This document shows positions 26,501-35,895 of a DNA stretch of 64,000 nt, one piece after another (the stretch's first letter is position 1; every line of letters begins with the position of its first letter). The position numbers and the translations under genes are program-made. The notes beneath the pieces were generated by a model. The model saw only the letters and a program-made list of their open reading frames with translations, made no database searches and was not told the origin of the DNA. The DNA is taken from NCBI GenBank assembly GCA_013339765.2, contig CM023449.1:202703422-202767421 (forward strand). Direction: 5' to 3'. This stretch comes from Haemaphysalis longicornis. Taxonomy: Eukaryota; Arthropoda; Arachnida; Ixodida; Ixodidae.

Positions 26501-29500
26501 GGGGCAAGTTAACTATCCTGTCGTATGTCGACAGGACGTTGAAGCAGTGCTCAAGTGCTTGAGGCTGCTGCCGTAAGTCATAAAAGGAAGGCCGCAAAAA
26601 CACAAGTAAATTTTACGTCATTATTGTGTTTTAATTTAAAAAGCAATCTTTATTTTACAGAAGAATTTTGAATAATAATATTTTAGCGAAGTTCCGTTTT
26701 TATTTCCTAGGTGCCGCGCGCGTCGACTTCCCCCTCAGCTTCCACGGAGTGGGGGGGCTAGCGCCGCACGGATTCTGAAGCGGAGTTTCGCAACTGTCTA
26801 TATTGAGTAACTCTGGTGAAAGGTAAATATAAATGGCAGTGAAGCTTCGAGCGAAAAGGGGTTCAGAGCCTACTGCCAGCGACATCAACAGGGGGGGTTA
26901 TGGGAGTGGCGATTGAAGCGCGACTAGGGGAGGAGGGAACAAACGCTAATAACAAAAACTAAGTTTTATTGAACAATAAAACAATATTCATATTTTACGA
27001 ACGATATTTATTTCTGGGTCACATTTATTTAGGCACAGTGTGCGAATAATTTATGAAAATGTTTTTCATTCTCAAAAACGTTTTTTGTGGCGCCTTTGAA
27101 AAATAGCACATGTCATTGCTCTGTGATGCAGTCCTTGTATAGTGTTCGGAAAGGCGCGCCTAAAGTTCTTCTGCATTTCTTCTGCTAGGAAACGCCCCTC
27201 ACATGTTTAGGTGGTGCGAATTTGCATTCGTTTTTTCTTGTTAATTTGGTGCGCAATTAATTCTTGCTGTGCGTGGAGTTGCGAGGTGCGTTGTATCATG
27301 GGTGGACACGTTTAATACCGTGCCCGGCGGGCACGGTGTCTCACGGGACGATGCTGCCAACGGTTGGAGCGGAGCGCTTTCCTCGGTACCTGCGGAAACG
27401 ATGTGCTGTACAATATTGCAACAGCAACTCCCGAACGCCTGGCGTTTCACTACACCAATTTCCTCTCATTCCCATAGGTAACGCGAAACTATAGCACTGT
27501 TAATACGTGCACGAGGGTTGTGTAAGGGGGCGCGGCGGTGCTTCGAAAAAAAAATGGGTCTAAAGTTTTGTTATATCACAGTTATCTCTTGATTTCACCT
27601 CAGGTTGGCTCGGAGCAAGTGGTGTCAATTACTCTAGGACTTCTCAGCGTATTCAAATAGCGCTAATATTGTGCGCCACTCGAATTCAAATGATTCGCTT
27701 TAGTTGTCTATCTCAGTGCCTTCTCTTTTGCATTACAACGCTTGTAGTGATCGCTGCTTCCCGCGCTTGTATGCGCAAGTGATATTTCCAACGCTGTATT
27801 GTGTTGTGCTTCTCCGTGCTGAGATCTTTCCCGCTATGTGTTTTTACTTACTGCCGTCGCTTTCTTTCGAATTGATTCATTTTTACTCTTTTTACTTATC
27901 TGTTGCGACACTTGCCTAAACAATGCAACCAGGAAATTGCAGGCATGAATCTTTTGTGAAGTTCTGTAGAAACCCATGTCTAATTGATAAGACGCTGGGA
28001 CAGCTGCGGTGTGCTCGCTGCACATTCGTGAATCGCCATTACTGCGGCCCGGTTTTCTGCGTCAAGATGCAGTGCCTAGTTTTTTTCCCTTGTTTGGAAG
28101 TAGTTCTGCTGTTGAGGCTTTCATTGCTCATAATGCTATGTGTTACAGGTAAAGTCATTTTTCGGCGTGTAAAGAAAATCATAATGCATGTATTGGCCAG
28201 GAACATTTTGAACTTATTTGTAAACGTGCTGATTTTGTACAGTGTGGTAAAGGTGTTTTATGTTTATCCTGGAATAAAATTCAAATGTCTTGATTATAGC
28301 ATGACATGCGTAATTTCTTCTCTTAGAACTGATGCACACAAACCGAGCAAGCATGATATAACTTCGACCTATTCTTAAGGCGCGCATGGAACCTCCGAAT
28401 GTGCGACGCCGTTAAACAACTCAGCAGTGGCGTTGGTAGAAATTTGTATCGCTGTGAGGTGGGGGCACGTTTTTGATATGAAGGGGGGGCAGGAGGGGGG
28501 GGGGGGTGGGGCGTGCAGAGGGGTGGAGTGCCATTTTGTGTTCTGTATCCCATAGCAAAAAAAAATTCTGGGAGGAAGGGAGGGGGGTACGTGCCAGGTT
28601 ACCGGTTTGCCACCCGCTGCAATCAAGCTAAAAAACCGATTGCTTTTATACAGCAGCGGAAGTAATGAATACACAATAAAGTTTCAGAGAAAATGCAAGC
28701 CGTTTTTATCAAAACCGAGGCGAATCATACGGCAGTATGCTTAAGTACGTTTCTCTAGTCACGAGTCTGTTCTAGTTAAGCTAGCGTTGACTTGAAGCAC
28801 ACGCGCCAAGGGCTCGCCAACTTGCGTCAGATGCCAATGACATGAGCCCTCAGCGATTACAGGCCTGCTAAAGCTATTTTGAAGTCAAAGTTTTGCGCTA
28901 ATGCCACCAAAGTGACTTCACTTTTTGACCGGATCTTGCGTCACGTCCGGTTTATTTTTGTTCCGCCAGAAGTGTTCCCTCCTCACACAGATGGCGCTAA
29001 GCCCCATGTGCAGCTTGAGAGCCGCCATTTTCTAAACGTATGGGCTTCTATTGAAGCTTCGCTACCAGTTACATTTACCTAGGGCAGTCGCTCCTCTTCT
29101 CTACACGAGTGCGGGTTGGATACCCGGGGGTGCCAGCAGTTTATTGTCTAGACAGTAGCCAGTAGTAGCGTGGGATGTCTGTTTGTGTAGGCGGTAGTAC
29201 CCTGGGAGTTTTCTGGTGACGCGGACACTTAAATGTGCTTGGCTGGTTAGAGGATATGCTTCGCAGAAAAAATTCATGCACGCTTGCACTCACGCGCACG
29301 ACTTGAATTGCTAGCTGTTGTAGATTGAGCATTGCCGGGCAATTAATTAGGTTTTAGTATCATTGCTTATTTGCATCGTTGCGGGGCTAGAATCGTCGTC
29401 ATGTGCACCGAAGAGGTCGTCGTCTTCTTCGCGACGAGTGGTGGATGCAAAGTCATCCTCAGCATTGTAGACTTCCCCCACCTCTTCGCCATCAACTCGT

Positions 29501-30804
29501 GATCCCGTTGCGGGATCTCGAAGTTGTCTCGTGGAGGATTGGCACGCAGGTAGCCAAGTCTCAAATTATCCACATTGGCTTGAATAGAATGCGACGGCCG
29601 CAGTGACCTCTCCCAAGCAAGGTGTCTTTTCATCCTTAGCGTTAGCGCTGACACTTTTTAACATGCGTGGCAGCTGTTGACAACAGCGGGCCTCCTCGAT
29701 TATCAGTCCCGGATTGTCCGAGAACTTCCCGACACGCGATCCGGTGCTCGATTTTGTTATGTATTTCTATGGGACTTCCTGTCCGACCGCAGTACTCGGA
29801 CAGCCCGCGGACCCGCCAGGACTGGTACATTGAGGATGCCCAGCGCTGGAGTGTTCTTTCTTTTTTTTTTTTTTGCTAGAGCAACTGCGAAAGCCTGAGT
29901 CTCAGCGGGTACCGCGAGGCACTAATCACGTGTGCTCACCATTTTCTCGCTCCATGGCTTTTGCCATTTTTTTCTAATGCCACTGCGCGTGCGGGGGACG
30001 TTCCACGGCCTCCGCGAGGCCCGCACTCCTGAGTGCTCGGCCTTTTCGGGGTATTTGATCCAACAAAGACGAAATTAAGCCTTGTAAAAAAGCTTCGCTG
30101 TTTATATCAGGCTAAACCCGTGACAAGCTTTGCCTCAACATTTTGTTATCAAAACGCATAGTCTCCTTGCGTTTCGAGACGCTGAATTTAGCAACCCGGT
30201 CTAGCTTTTCAATGGCTTCGATCTGTCTCTTACGCCTTGCGCGCTACTTGTTCTTCGTACGTGTATAGAGAAAGCAGACGAAAATCGCGAGTTTTGCTGT
30301 CTCTTTGTTAGCTCGTAATGGATTCGTTCTCACAGCTCGTAAGAATTGGCTTTATTTAGGGGTCAGTTTAATTGTTTCGGTTTTGCGCAAGCGGCTTTGA
30401 TTTCGGAATAAATCCTTTTTATATGTAGGTATACGTTCTAATCCTGTCTGACTTGTTTTCTGAGAAAAAGTTAGGGCTAGGCCACTGGTAAGAAAAAGTG
30501 GACCCGTAGATTTAATACAAGGAACAAATGACATAAAACAAAATGTACATGGGAAATTTCACGTGTGCTTACCATCGCTTCCTCCAGGTGCCCTGAACTC
30601 TGCCCGGAAAGCAGTTGTCAGCAAATGTTGCCTCTGGACTGTGAAACCTCGGCGTACCAAGAATTCGCAAAGCTTGTCGTGAGCTTTCGTCTCTTCCAGG
30701 GCCAATTCAGGATTTTCACACAGGAATCGACTGATCTCCCATAGATCATTGGCGTGGCTTTCTACAACTGCGTTCACGACGGGCGTAAAATCTAGACCAG
30801 ACAT
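3884..30804 (-). CDS. PM20D2-like: M20-family metallopeptidase, PM20D2 / Xaa-Arg dipeptidase type (six exons, complete)
   Basis: Join the complements of 30804-30573, 21960-21815, 18860-18711, 12959-12818, 7516-7274 and 4251-3884. These 1281 nt give 426 residues, close to human PM20D2 (about 436). The catalytic domain motifs are in order: EYDALP (86-91), GHGCGHN (94-100; Cys97 and His99 as metal ligands), TPAEE (132-136; catalytic base and ligand), AHP (159-161) and GNHT (346-349). The dimerisation domain with THAAASPWDG (186-195) and NIIPETS (234-240) lies between them. All motifs are present and no stop or frameshift is seen, so the enzyme should be active. Mammalian PM20D2 is a cytosolic dipeptidase that removes beta-alanyl-lysine-type dipeptides; the tick substrate is unknown. 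No signal peptide is visible. The start at 30804 has A at -3; an in-frame ATG at 30927 would add 41 residues with no family resemblance. No operon-like neighbours exist. Confidence 0.92.
4252..7273 (-). other. Intron 5 of the M20 gene (3022 bp)
   Basis: It starts with GTGAGT after exon 5 and ends with GCAG before exon 6, in phase 1. It contains a CR1/L2-like LINE remnant (5970-6440, antisense to the gene). A markedly GC-rich patch at about 5515-5810 could be a short transposon or a regulatory island; I recognise no family. The 125-codon plus-strand ORF through that patch is arginine- and glycine-rich and looks like a by-product of composition. Confidence 0.75.
5970..6440 (+). mobile_element. 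CR1/L2-like LINE, C-terminal reverse-transcriptase remnant
   Basis: In one frame the plus strand reads KLLAYKALV, then IYDHYQNYICNSN, then QKRAARFIVSDYSYHSS. This is the conserved region after the RT fingers/palm in CR1/L2-type LINEs (the IWDP..., IQNRAARF motif). After a frame change a second piece has DSAKNWNDL, the usual near-C-terminal motif. An in-frame TGA, a later TAA and the frame change show it is dead. Nothing N-terminal is present, so it is 5'-truncated, as most LINE copies are. It is antisense to the M20 gene. Family assignment is from motif memory. Confidence 0.7.
7274..7516 (-). CDS. M20 peptidase gene, exon 5
   Basis: 243 nt encode residues 225-304 plus parts of glycines 224 and 305. 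The acceptor is CAATCGCAG and the donor is GG|GTGAGT, close to consensus. It carries the second half of the dimerisation (lid) domain: GIILEGGTYSNIIPETS, then YQVRGETAQDV, then a Cys/Ala-rich helix and TVTIEKASQY. The segment matches the human PM20D2 region containing HGIIKNGG and KPNIIP in order and spacing. An upstream ATG in the same frame belongs to the intron. Confidence 0.92.
8160..9430. repeat. Diverged tandem duplication in intron 4
   Basis: The stretch from about 8260 to 8400 shares ordered blocks with about 8940 to 9080: gttttgaggcca against tttttgaggcca, then a related 'gacatacctgtcctcc' / 'cacatatctatcctgc' block. Farther on, 'ggcataaatgtgccgtcacgcgtaat' near 8633 resembles the ggcataaaagttctttcacccgtaat block near 9340. 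The offset is about 690-710 bp. Divergence is high, and I cannot say whether this is a local duplication or two copies of a dispersed repeat. Confidence 0.45.
8213..8256 (+). repeat. CAC-rich simple repeat
   Basis: Imperfect (ACC)n trinucleotide run. On the minus strand it reads as a glycine tract inside a short ORF, which is an artefact of the repeat and not a gene. Confidence 0.8.
10724..10750 (+). repeat. (AAACTG)4 tail-like repeat
   Basis: Four perfect AAACTG units follow 'gcaaacaaat'. A short tandem unit after an A-rich stretch is typical of the 3' end of a non-LTR element or SINE. No body of a known element could be identified upstream. Confidence 0.6.
12818..12959 (-). CDS. M20 peptidase gene, exon 4
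   Basis: 142 nt encode residues 177-223 plus the first base of glycine 224. The acceptor is TATCACAG after a T-rich tract; the donor is CACG|GTAGGC. It begins IKVVFRGKGTHAAASPWDG, the start of the M20 dimerisation domain with its conserved His187, and ends in a helix with NALDAAVASY and RQQIEPACRIH. It enters in phase 0, matching exon 3, and leaves in phase 1, matching exon 5. Confidence 0.92.
12960..18710 (-). other. Intron 3 of the M20 gene (5751 bp), no gene seen
   Basis: The donor is AAG|GTTTGT, weaker than the other five, and the acceptor is TCACAG, in phase 0. Apart from a short (TGTC)n run at about 17576-17594 I could not identify a repeat or gene. Several short ORFs exist on both strands, all without family resemblance and in AT-rich sequence. 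Confidence 0.7.
18711..18860 (-). CDS. M20 peptidase gene, exon 3
   Basis: 150 nt encode residues 127-176, exactly 50 codons in phase 0 at both ends. The acceptor is TATTTCCACAG. It contains MGTPAEESEAGK, whose Glu135/Glu136 pair supplies the catalytic base and a bridging metal ligand, and IMAHPG, whose His160 is a metal ligand. The donor is AAG|GTTTGT, unusual at +3 to +5; the join to IKVVFRGK reproduces the family alignment, so I accept it. Confidence 0.9.
19288..19810 (-). mobile_element. 5'-truncated RTE-type LINE insertion with 13-bp target-site duplication
   Basis: The minus strand encodes about 165 residues of the C-terminal part of an endonuclease-reverse transcriptase of RTE type. 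Motifs are LPVLTYGAETWRLT, MERKMIGVTLRDKKR, WTWAGHVMRR and RDRGNWRIMGEAFALQWV before a stop. It ends with CTGCAGTGGGTGTAGATAGG and a short (GAT)n-like tail. The 13-bp repeat tgttatacaacat lies on both sides at 19275-19287 and 19811-19823 without mismatch, so the edges are exact and the insertion is fairly young. It lies in intron 2 in the same orientation as the gene. The frame is open, but the polymerase core is absent, so it cannot move by itself. Confidence 0.88.
21121..21257 (+). repeat. Degenerate ~20-bp tandem repeat with a palindromic core
   Basis: Variants of GTCGTNACRACAG, itself nearly self-complementary, recur near 21124, 21165, 21186, 21227 and 21245. The spacings (about 41, 21, 41 and 18) are multiples of roughly 20, so it looks like an array with decayed members. 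It lies in intron 2, about 560 bp upstream (in gene sense) of exon 3's side of the intron and close after exon 2. Confidence 0.55.
21815..21960 (-). CDS. M20 peptidase gene, exon 2
   Basis: 146 nt finish glycine 78 and encode residues 79-126. The acceptor is CAATTGCAG; the donor is GGCAAG|GTATTT. It carries AIMAEYDALPKLGHGCGHN, the metal-binding core of M20 peptidases, with Asp88 as bridging metal ligand candidate and Cys97/His99 as ligands. The helix LIAESSVGAALAVMAAMKL follows. It enters in phase 1, matching exon 1. Confidence 0.93.
22470..23345 (+). mobile_element. I-type LINE remnant, RNase H and 3' end
   Basis: Pieces in shifting plus-strand frames follow the order of an I-clade LINE C-terminus. 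FVEEAYYNRGGSCLY resembles the first RNase H strand (normally Y/F-V-D). LTQSEEVPLAFA resembles the AEE/AEQ helix. LWIWAHCGLSGIE matches the late His motif, followed by RALANHAV. Then come pieces of the post-RNase H region (TFPSPL, PDNYLNPGTLCNSRAALERML) with a Cys-rich spacing. Many stops and frameshifts show it is long dead. It is antisense to the M20 gene. The boundaries are approximate. Confidence 0.65.
23532..23568. repeat. (AT)n microsatellite
   Basis: An uninterrupted alternating AT tract of 37 bp between the LINE remnant and the 470-bp tandem repeat. The isoleucine/tyrosine run in a minus-strand ORF is its by-product. Confidence 0.95.
23575..24563 (-). repeat. ~470-bp tandem repeat with a tRNA-like segment in each unit
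   Basis: Two full units (from 23575 and 24042) and the first ~45 bp of a third (from 24519) begin with the same ttatta...ttaaaac...gat block. Period lengths are 467 and 477. Shared blocks include agacagaaagaaagt, ggtggtagccag, ctcggggtgaaggggacc, ctacgacatgtcgag, and caatgccaaggaaagcaagg. Read on the minus strand, the first unit has a tRNA-like stretch (about 23702-23628) with an A-box-like TAGTGGTCAT and B-box-like GGGCTCGGATC; the second is more decayed (about 24175-24100). No ORF is shared between units. It looks like a tandemly amplified tRNA-derived element. Confidence 0.7.
25141..26300. repeat. Inverted repeat pair about 1.16 kb across
   Basis: The left arm (25141-25275, +) and right arm (26300-26190, -) share in order: gcctagaa/gcctggaa, tatactggctagtgt/tatactgactagtgt, atgaaagcc, gccgcc, and ggcgggagggtg. 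The left arm has an extra repeat of the tactggctag unit. The interior is GC-rich at both sides and AT-rich in the middle with no transposase-like ORF. It could be a foldback or MITE-like element, or two solo copies of a short repeat in opposite orientation. Confidence 0.55.
28483..28511 (+). repeat. G-rich run with quadruplex potential
   Basis: A run of G7, then CAGGA, then twelve G, T and four G, with further GGG groups up to 28587. Four or more G tracts with short spacers could form a G-quadruplex; this is inferred from composition only. Confidence 0.6.
30573..30804 (-). CDS. M20 peptidase gene, exon 1 (start codon)
   Basis: 232 nt encode residues 1-77 and the first base of glycine 78. It has an N-terminal helix with SHANDLWEISRFLCENPELALEETKAH, the usual M20D opening (NPELAxEE), then FTVQRQH and TAFRAEF, matching human TAFRAEW. 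The donor is GATG|GTAAGC, strong. The start at 30804 has A at -3. The frame stays open upstream to an ATG at 30927, but those 41 residues are basic, resemble no M20 protein and are probably 5' UTR. No signal peptide is visible, so a cytosolic product is likely. Confidence 0.9.
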
Positions 30805-32929
30805 GATGGGGAGCGTCGTTTTCTGGCGGTTGAGAACGAATGCAAAGCATTTGGCCTCCGGTTGCCGCACATTTTCGCAGCGCGCGGTAAGGTTGCCCTT
30901 GAACTCCTTTCGTTTGCAAAAATACATTCAGTGACTCCTGCATTTTGTTGTTCGCGATACGGCTGAGGTCAAATAGCGCCGGAAATATTGCCAGATGTGC
31001 TTGGATCTACAGGTGTTATTCAGTGCTCCCTTTAAGGGCGGGTCGTGACCAAGGTACGTGTGCTTCAAAGCATGTCGGAAAAAAACACAACCGCAGCATT
31101 TGTGCCGTGGCAGTGGTCCCGATTTTTCCTCACTTAAAGATGCGGCAGCATGCCTGATTCTTATATGGCAAGTGGATGGGCCCGGCGTTTCAGTTGTGGT
31201 AGTTGCAGAACGTAAGATGCAGGAACAGGCCGTTTTGTTTTATTTTTAGGCTTTTCCCCCATGTAATCTGAGTAACGTAATATGGCGAAATAAGATATTG
31301 GTGAAGTTTCAAAGCCAATCTAATGAAATCACATACCTCTAAATTGAAAGAAGCTCCTTTACAAAAAAAGTGCTCCGGTTTTTCATCTTCATGATCATTT
31401 TTGTGCCGGAAGCAGTACAAAAAAAAAACGCATTTAAAGATTTTTTGGCCGTGATCACAAAGTATCAAGCATCGTTTACATACGCGACGCTAGGTATTCT
31501 ACGTCTATGTAAACATATTTTTCTACGTCTTGTTGAAATAAAAGCACAAAACGAAGCGATACGTATGTTAGCCATCTATGTTCCCAGCGCGGTCTTTTTG
31601 GCCGTTTATTTCTATATGTGAATGTTAACAAACAAAGCGAGTTGTAGAATTTTTAGGAACATCTTGACGCCACCTACTCGCCACCCAACAAATAAACATT
31701 TTGAAGTCATCATGAAAGTACCACCACATTCCATTAAATTGCGACCGAGGCCGCATCCTGTAACTACAAAACTGGAGTATTGCAGATCTCCCGCTGCACG
31801 GAAATAAGTGTAGAATGCTTAGACCAATTACCGCTGCTTGGAGCCGGCAGACGCAAAATGTGGAACGCGAATATTGCGTCCCAGCGAGTCCGCCACGCAG
31901 TGAAAAGCGGCGGCCGCATTCAGTTCAATTCTCAAGGAAGCCCTAATTAAACTCAACTAACTTGTGGTCGGCCGTCCTTGTCTTTCTTCATCAAAATGCC
32001 TCCGAGCTGACGGGCTTCCGTCCCACTCTTGACTTCAAGCCCTAATTGCGGGTCTCAACAGCAGGAATGCTAAGGCTATTGTATACATTGTCAGAAGAAA
32101 GTTATTCACTAAAACCAAGGTCATAACCATCGCCACGGCTGCTTGATCAAGCGCACCTTGCATGCGCGGATCGAGGGCATTGCCAAGGCATACGCATTTG
32201 AAGGGAAGAAGCATGCTTCCACCCATAGTTGGAGCTGTTTTACTGGATATTTGTTATCCATCAACACCTGTATCTGTGTTTCTGGATACAGATTACAAGA
32301 AACTGTTACGGCTTGGCGGTGAAATTAAATTGTCATAAGGTGCCCGGAAACACAAAAATGATTGCCCAAGTTGCCGTTGGTAACTGCGTTGCCAAATGAC
32401 TATAATAGTGTATATACTCGGAATTATAGGTTCGCGTTTATTTGGGATTTTTAAAGTGGTGCTCGCGTTTCGCATTTGCCTTAACAAAATTGAGCTATTT
32501 ATTTTGCCTACATATATTTGCAGGGATGTCGAAAATCCAACTTTAATAGGAAGATTTATGCTCATGCCGGAGCGGTAAAGTAACACATTGGCAGCTGCGC
32601 GGTAAACCCGACATAGAAATATTTATAAATATAAAAAAATCGAATGCATAGCTAGAAACTCTATTGCAGTTAAAGATTGAAATGGCTAGTTTGCGTCATT
32701 TAAAAACCTTTGGAACGTGGTTTACACAGTAGGGAGGGAATGTAACATCTCACTAAGTTTTTCACTGAAGATACAACGAACAGATAGGGATTATTCTTGC
32801 GGACAGCCGAGTCCAACCCATTTGATGCACTCGTAGTTTTGAAAGTGAAACTGCCTTAAAAGTGCTGTGAAAAAAATAATCGGTAGTTCAGCTGCGTTCT
32901 CGAAAACCATAGGTCGGTAGGCTCACTCG
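30805..32929 (-). promoter_or_regulatory. Likely 5' UTR and promoter region of the M20 gene
   Basis: This is the sequence upstream of the start codon. The best TATA-like string on the minus strand is CATATAAG at 31168-31161, about 360 bp before the start codon; I saw no clear initiator or downstream element near it. No CpG-rich island stands out. The rest to 32.9 kb shows no gene or repeat that I recognise. Whether this TATA-like site is used cannot be judged from sequence. Confidence 0.3.
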
Positions 32930-33070
32930 TAAATGCACTCACACAACCCCACTCACCACTCACGAGGGCAAGTTTCACTCTCGCCGAGCGCCGCTCACCA
33001 CTCGCGCCAGCGAGTTCCACTTGCTACGAACCCCGCTCACCACTCGCGAGTGCGGAACCCCGGACACCAG
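32930..33070. repeat. 42-bp minisatellite, about three units
   Basis: The block cc(a/g)ctcaccactc(a/g)cg recurs at 32949, 32991 and 33033, exactly 42 bp apart, and each is followed by a related aag/gag-ttccac/ttcac block. Related fragments (gtgagcaccact) continue to about 33130. No coding potential. Confidence 0.75.
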
Positions 33071-33254
33071 TAACTAGTGGCTAGTCCGAGTCCACTCGTG
33101 ATTCTTGCGAGATGTGCGGTGAGCACCACTTTCTGTTGGCATTTTTCACAGCAGGCGCTCGGTGTGGCAATTGATTCTGACGCTTTCCACTCGTACGCAC
33201 CGCCACTCGTTAATGGATACGATTGCCGTTAGCCGAAGGATAATTTCGTTAATG

Positions 33255-33488
33255 ATTGATCAGGAGGTTTAACGGACCAACGCCACACAGGCGATGAGGC
33301 GCGCCGTAGTCGAGGGCTCCGGGGTTTTTTGGACCACCTGGGAATATTTAAGGTGCGCCGAAGCCTCAAACACACGGGCGTGTTTGCCCTTCGCATCCAT
33401 CAGAAAAGCGGCCGCCGCGGCCGGGAAACGAACCCGCGTCCTTGGGCTCCGCAGCAGAACGCCTTAGCCACTGAGCCACCGCGGCGGG
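33255..33488 (-). mobile_element. Ruka-like SINE, second copy
   Basis: Full-length relative of the copy at 3638-3879: same tRNA-like head at the right end (ccactgagcca as the complement of the A box; ggaaacgaacc as that of the B box) and the same body blocks (ggcgatgaggcgcgccgtagt, agaaaagcggccgccgcgg). The TTGA tail is short. Imperfect target-site duplications (taatttcgttaatg at 33241-33254 and tatttcgttagtg at 33491-33503) flank it. Mismatches from copy 1 suggest an older insertion. Confidence 0.85.
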
Positions 33489-33503
33489 TATATTTCGTTA
33501 GTG

Positions 33504-35644
33504 GCCTTTGTTTATGGGGCACCGTGGAGTCAACTCTCCGGTGAGCTGTTGATTTAAAATACGATTGTGATGGGCGTCTGACGCCATAGCGCCCTGATAC
33601 TCTTTGTGTCACGAAACACGGAGTTGCTGCTTTGCAGAATGCTATTTCTCGCTCGTAGCGTTTTGTTTTGGAATGGGTGTCGGTAACGTCGTCGCAACTA
33701 AGTGAATTCCCTTCACTAAAGCTGAGTGCGGTAATGGAAGCATTAGGAAACACCGTGGTGTAGTTCTTGGTGTACATAATTGGCCTGCTTGCTAGTGATG
33801 TCCATATTTAGGCTGTTCTGAAGCGTAGATTGGGAGCGCCCCTACTCGTTTTAAAGCAGTCGCAGATTTTCACTGATACTCGTATCGGAAAGGCGAAACG
33901 GTTTAGACGGGCAAATTGCTTGTTGCAGCAGTAGCCAATTTCCGAGTCCTTGGAGTATTAAACGTATCAGTATTTGTCATCACTTGTTATTGCGCGCTCT
34001 GTTATGACACTTCGTTTTCACCCGGACGTGAGGCCAAAATTCTTTGAACGGCAGTTGCGGTGCTTGCATTGAGGTATGTGATTTTCCGCTGTCCCTCGCT
34101 TACAAACCTGAAAATTTGAGCGCTGGTATTATATTCCAAATTTAACAAAATGTCTATTTTGCCTTCTGTTGAATGAATGTTGCATTGATTCATAAACGCC
34201 AATGTGCATACGTTTCGCAGCGTGCAGCGAACACAGTCGCTCGCCATCACAAGCACCGGACATACTGTTTGTTATTACGACTCACCAACTGCGCCCCTTC
34301 GTTTAGTTCCCTGGCTCCCGCTTTGTACGTATGAGTTTGTTCCGGTTGACAAGGATAGTATTTATGTCTAACTTCTGACTCTTCATTCGCCTCATAGAAT
34401 AGCTGAGTTCAAATCGCTACTGTTCCGTGCAGTTTGCGAAAAAGAGATTTCATATCGTCATATTGGAAAAGGTAAAATACTCGCTGTTCGCGCTGATATG
34501 TTTTCATCGACGGTCATTTACCATAACGCTTGTGAAATGGCATGCGCAATTTGAAATTGGTACCCGGCCTCCGGCATTTTGCTTTTTCCTTCTTTCCGTA
34601 CGCGGTCATGAACCAGCTCGGCGACATTGCTTCCGCTGCTTTATTTTCGCAATTCGCGTTGTGTTTAGACGGGACACTGTAGTCCAGTCAGCTTGAAATA
34701 CCATTGAATTAAACTGCTTGGAGTGCTCTCTGTAACGAATTAACTTGGCAAATTTATGCATTGGATAGCGCTCTTCGCGATAGGTTTATTTGCACACTCT
34801 AGCCAGTACTTTGACAGATGGCAGCAGCTTTCATGGCTTTTCTTCAGAACTGTATCATTTCTTTCATGTTTGCCCCCAATCTCAAAATTTTAAGTGTGTC
34901 TTTTATTTTGTGGAATCTGACCGAAATAGCATAGATAATTATTACGATGTTATGAACCATGTCCTGCCATGAATTTGCGAGGATTTGTTGAATTCGTAAA
35001 AGAATGCAGTGAAGCTTACCGCGCTGAAAGTGACATATCAAGACATGTTCTTATAATAACTGAATACTTATATAAGAAAACGCGAGACCACACTCATGAG
35101 AAATCTAAATTTTAGCGCAAATCAATGTATATTTCATGACCGAAAATATTTGTACGGCAGATATCGAATGCTATCATTGCCGCTCATAACAAAATGAACG
35201 CATTGGTACTTGCAGAAATCAGAACGACCCACTCCAATGTCGATACAATCAAAACACAGCAAAATAAAATCACGGCGTACTGGTGACCACGCGAGATACG
35301 ACGTGACAAGAGCGGCAGCTTTTATTGACGAAATATCTAAACCAACCGTATGAGCTGCTACACCAGGCAAGTACATCGAGGCATTCTTAGCCCTTTTTAA
35401 ATGTAATAAACATCTTTATTTTTGACGGCTACATTCATTGATTGGTGGGAATTCCAGAGAAAAGTGGCAAAAAACATGCATACAGAATATGAGCAAACAC
35501 ACATATATATGCACACAAAAAATAATGTGGAACGTGAAGTTAATGCACATCAAACTCGCGACGTTTATTTTCTTATTTTTTTATTTACAACGCCTCTAAA
35601 TGCTCTCGATAAAAGGTATTTTTGCATAAGTGGGATCCATGCGA
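33504..35644. other. Intergenic stretch, nothing recognised
   Basis: AT-rich sequence with only short ORFs on both strands and no repeat or family that I can name. Confidence 0.5.
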
Positions 35645-35659
35645 AAAACCGCTCAAGTT

Positions 35660-35895
35660 GATTGATTGTCGGGTTTAGCGCGCCCACGCAACGCAGGCGA
35701 TGAGGCGCGCCGTAGTGTTGGACTCCGGATTAATTTCTATTACCTGGGGATCCTTAACGTGCTCAGAAATCTCGAACACACGGGCGTTTTTGCTTTTCGC
35801 CTCCATCAGAAATGCGGCCACCAGGGCTAGGAATCGAACGGGCGTCCTCGTGATCAGCAGCACAACGCCTTAGCCACTGAACCACCACGGCGAGT
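35660..35895 (-). mobile_element. Ruka-like SINE, third copy
   Basis: Starts with ttgattgattgt (inverted tail) and ends with the complement of the tRNA-like head (gccttagccactgaaccacc). A 15-bp target-site duplication with two mismatches (aaaaccgctcaagtt at 35645-35659, aaaacagctcacgtt at 35896-35910) flanks it. The B box complement is altered (ggaatcgaacg), so pol III promoter strength is probably reduced. Confidence 0.85.

Larger units (their letters stand above)
21961..30572 (-). other. Intron 1 of the M20 gene (8612 bp)
   Basis: The donor is GATG|GTAAGC and the acceptor TTGCAG, in phase 1. It is the repeat-richest intron: I-type LINE remnant, (AT)n run, ~470-bp tandem repeat, inverted repeat pair and G runs are listed separately. 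A 151-codon plus-strand ORF at 27923-28378 with hydrophobic stretches has no family resemblance and I do not call it a gene. The stretch 29000-30570 shows nothing recognisable. Confidence 0.75.

Noticed and set aside
27923..28378. 151-codon plus-strand ORF with hydrophobic stretches, followed by an AATAAA-like site inside it
   Set aside because: Low-complexity, AT-rich composition, no family resemblance, and a polyadenylation-like hexamer before its own stop; lies in intron 1.
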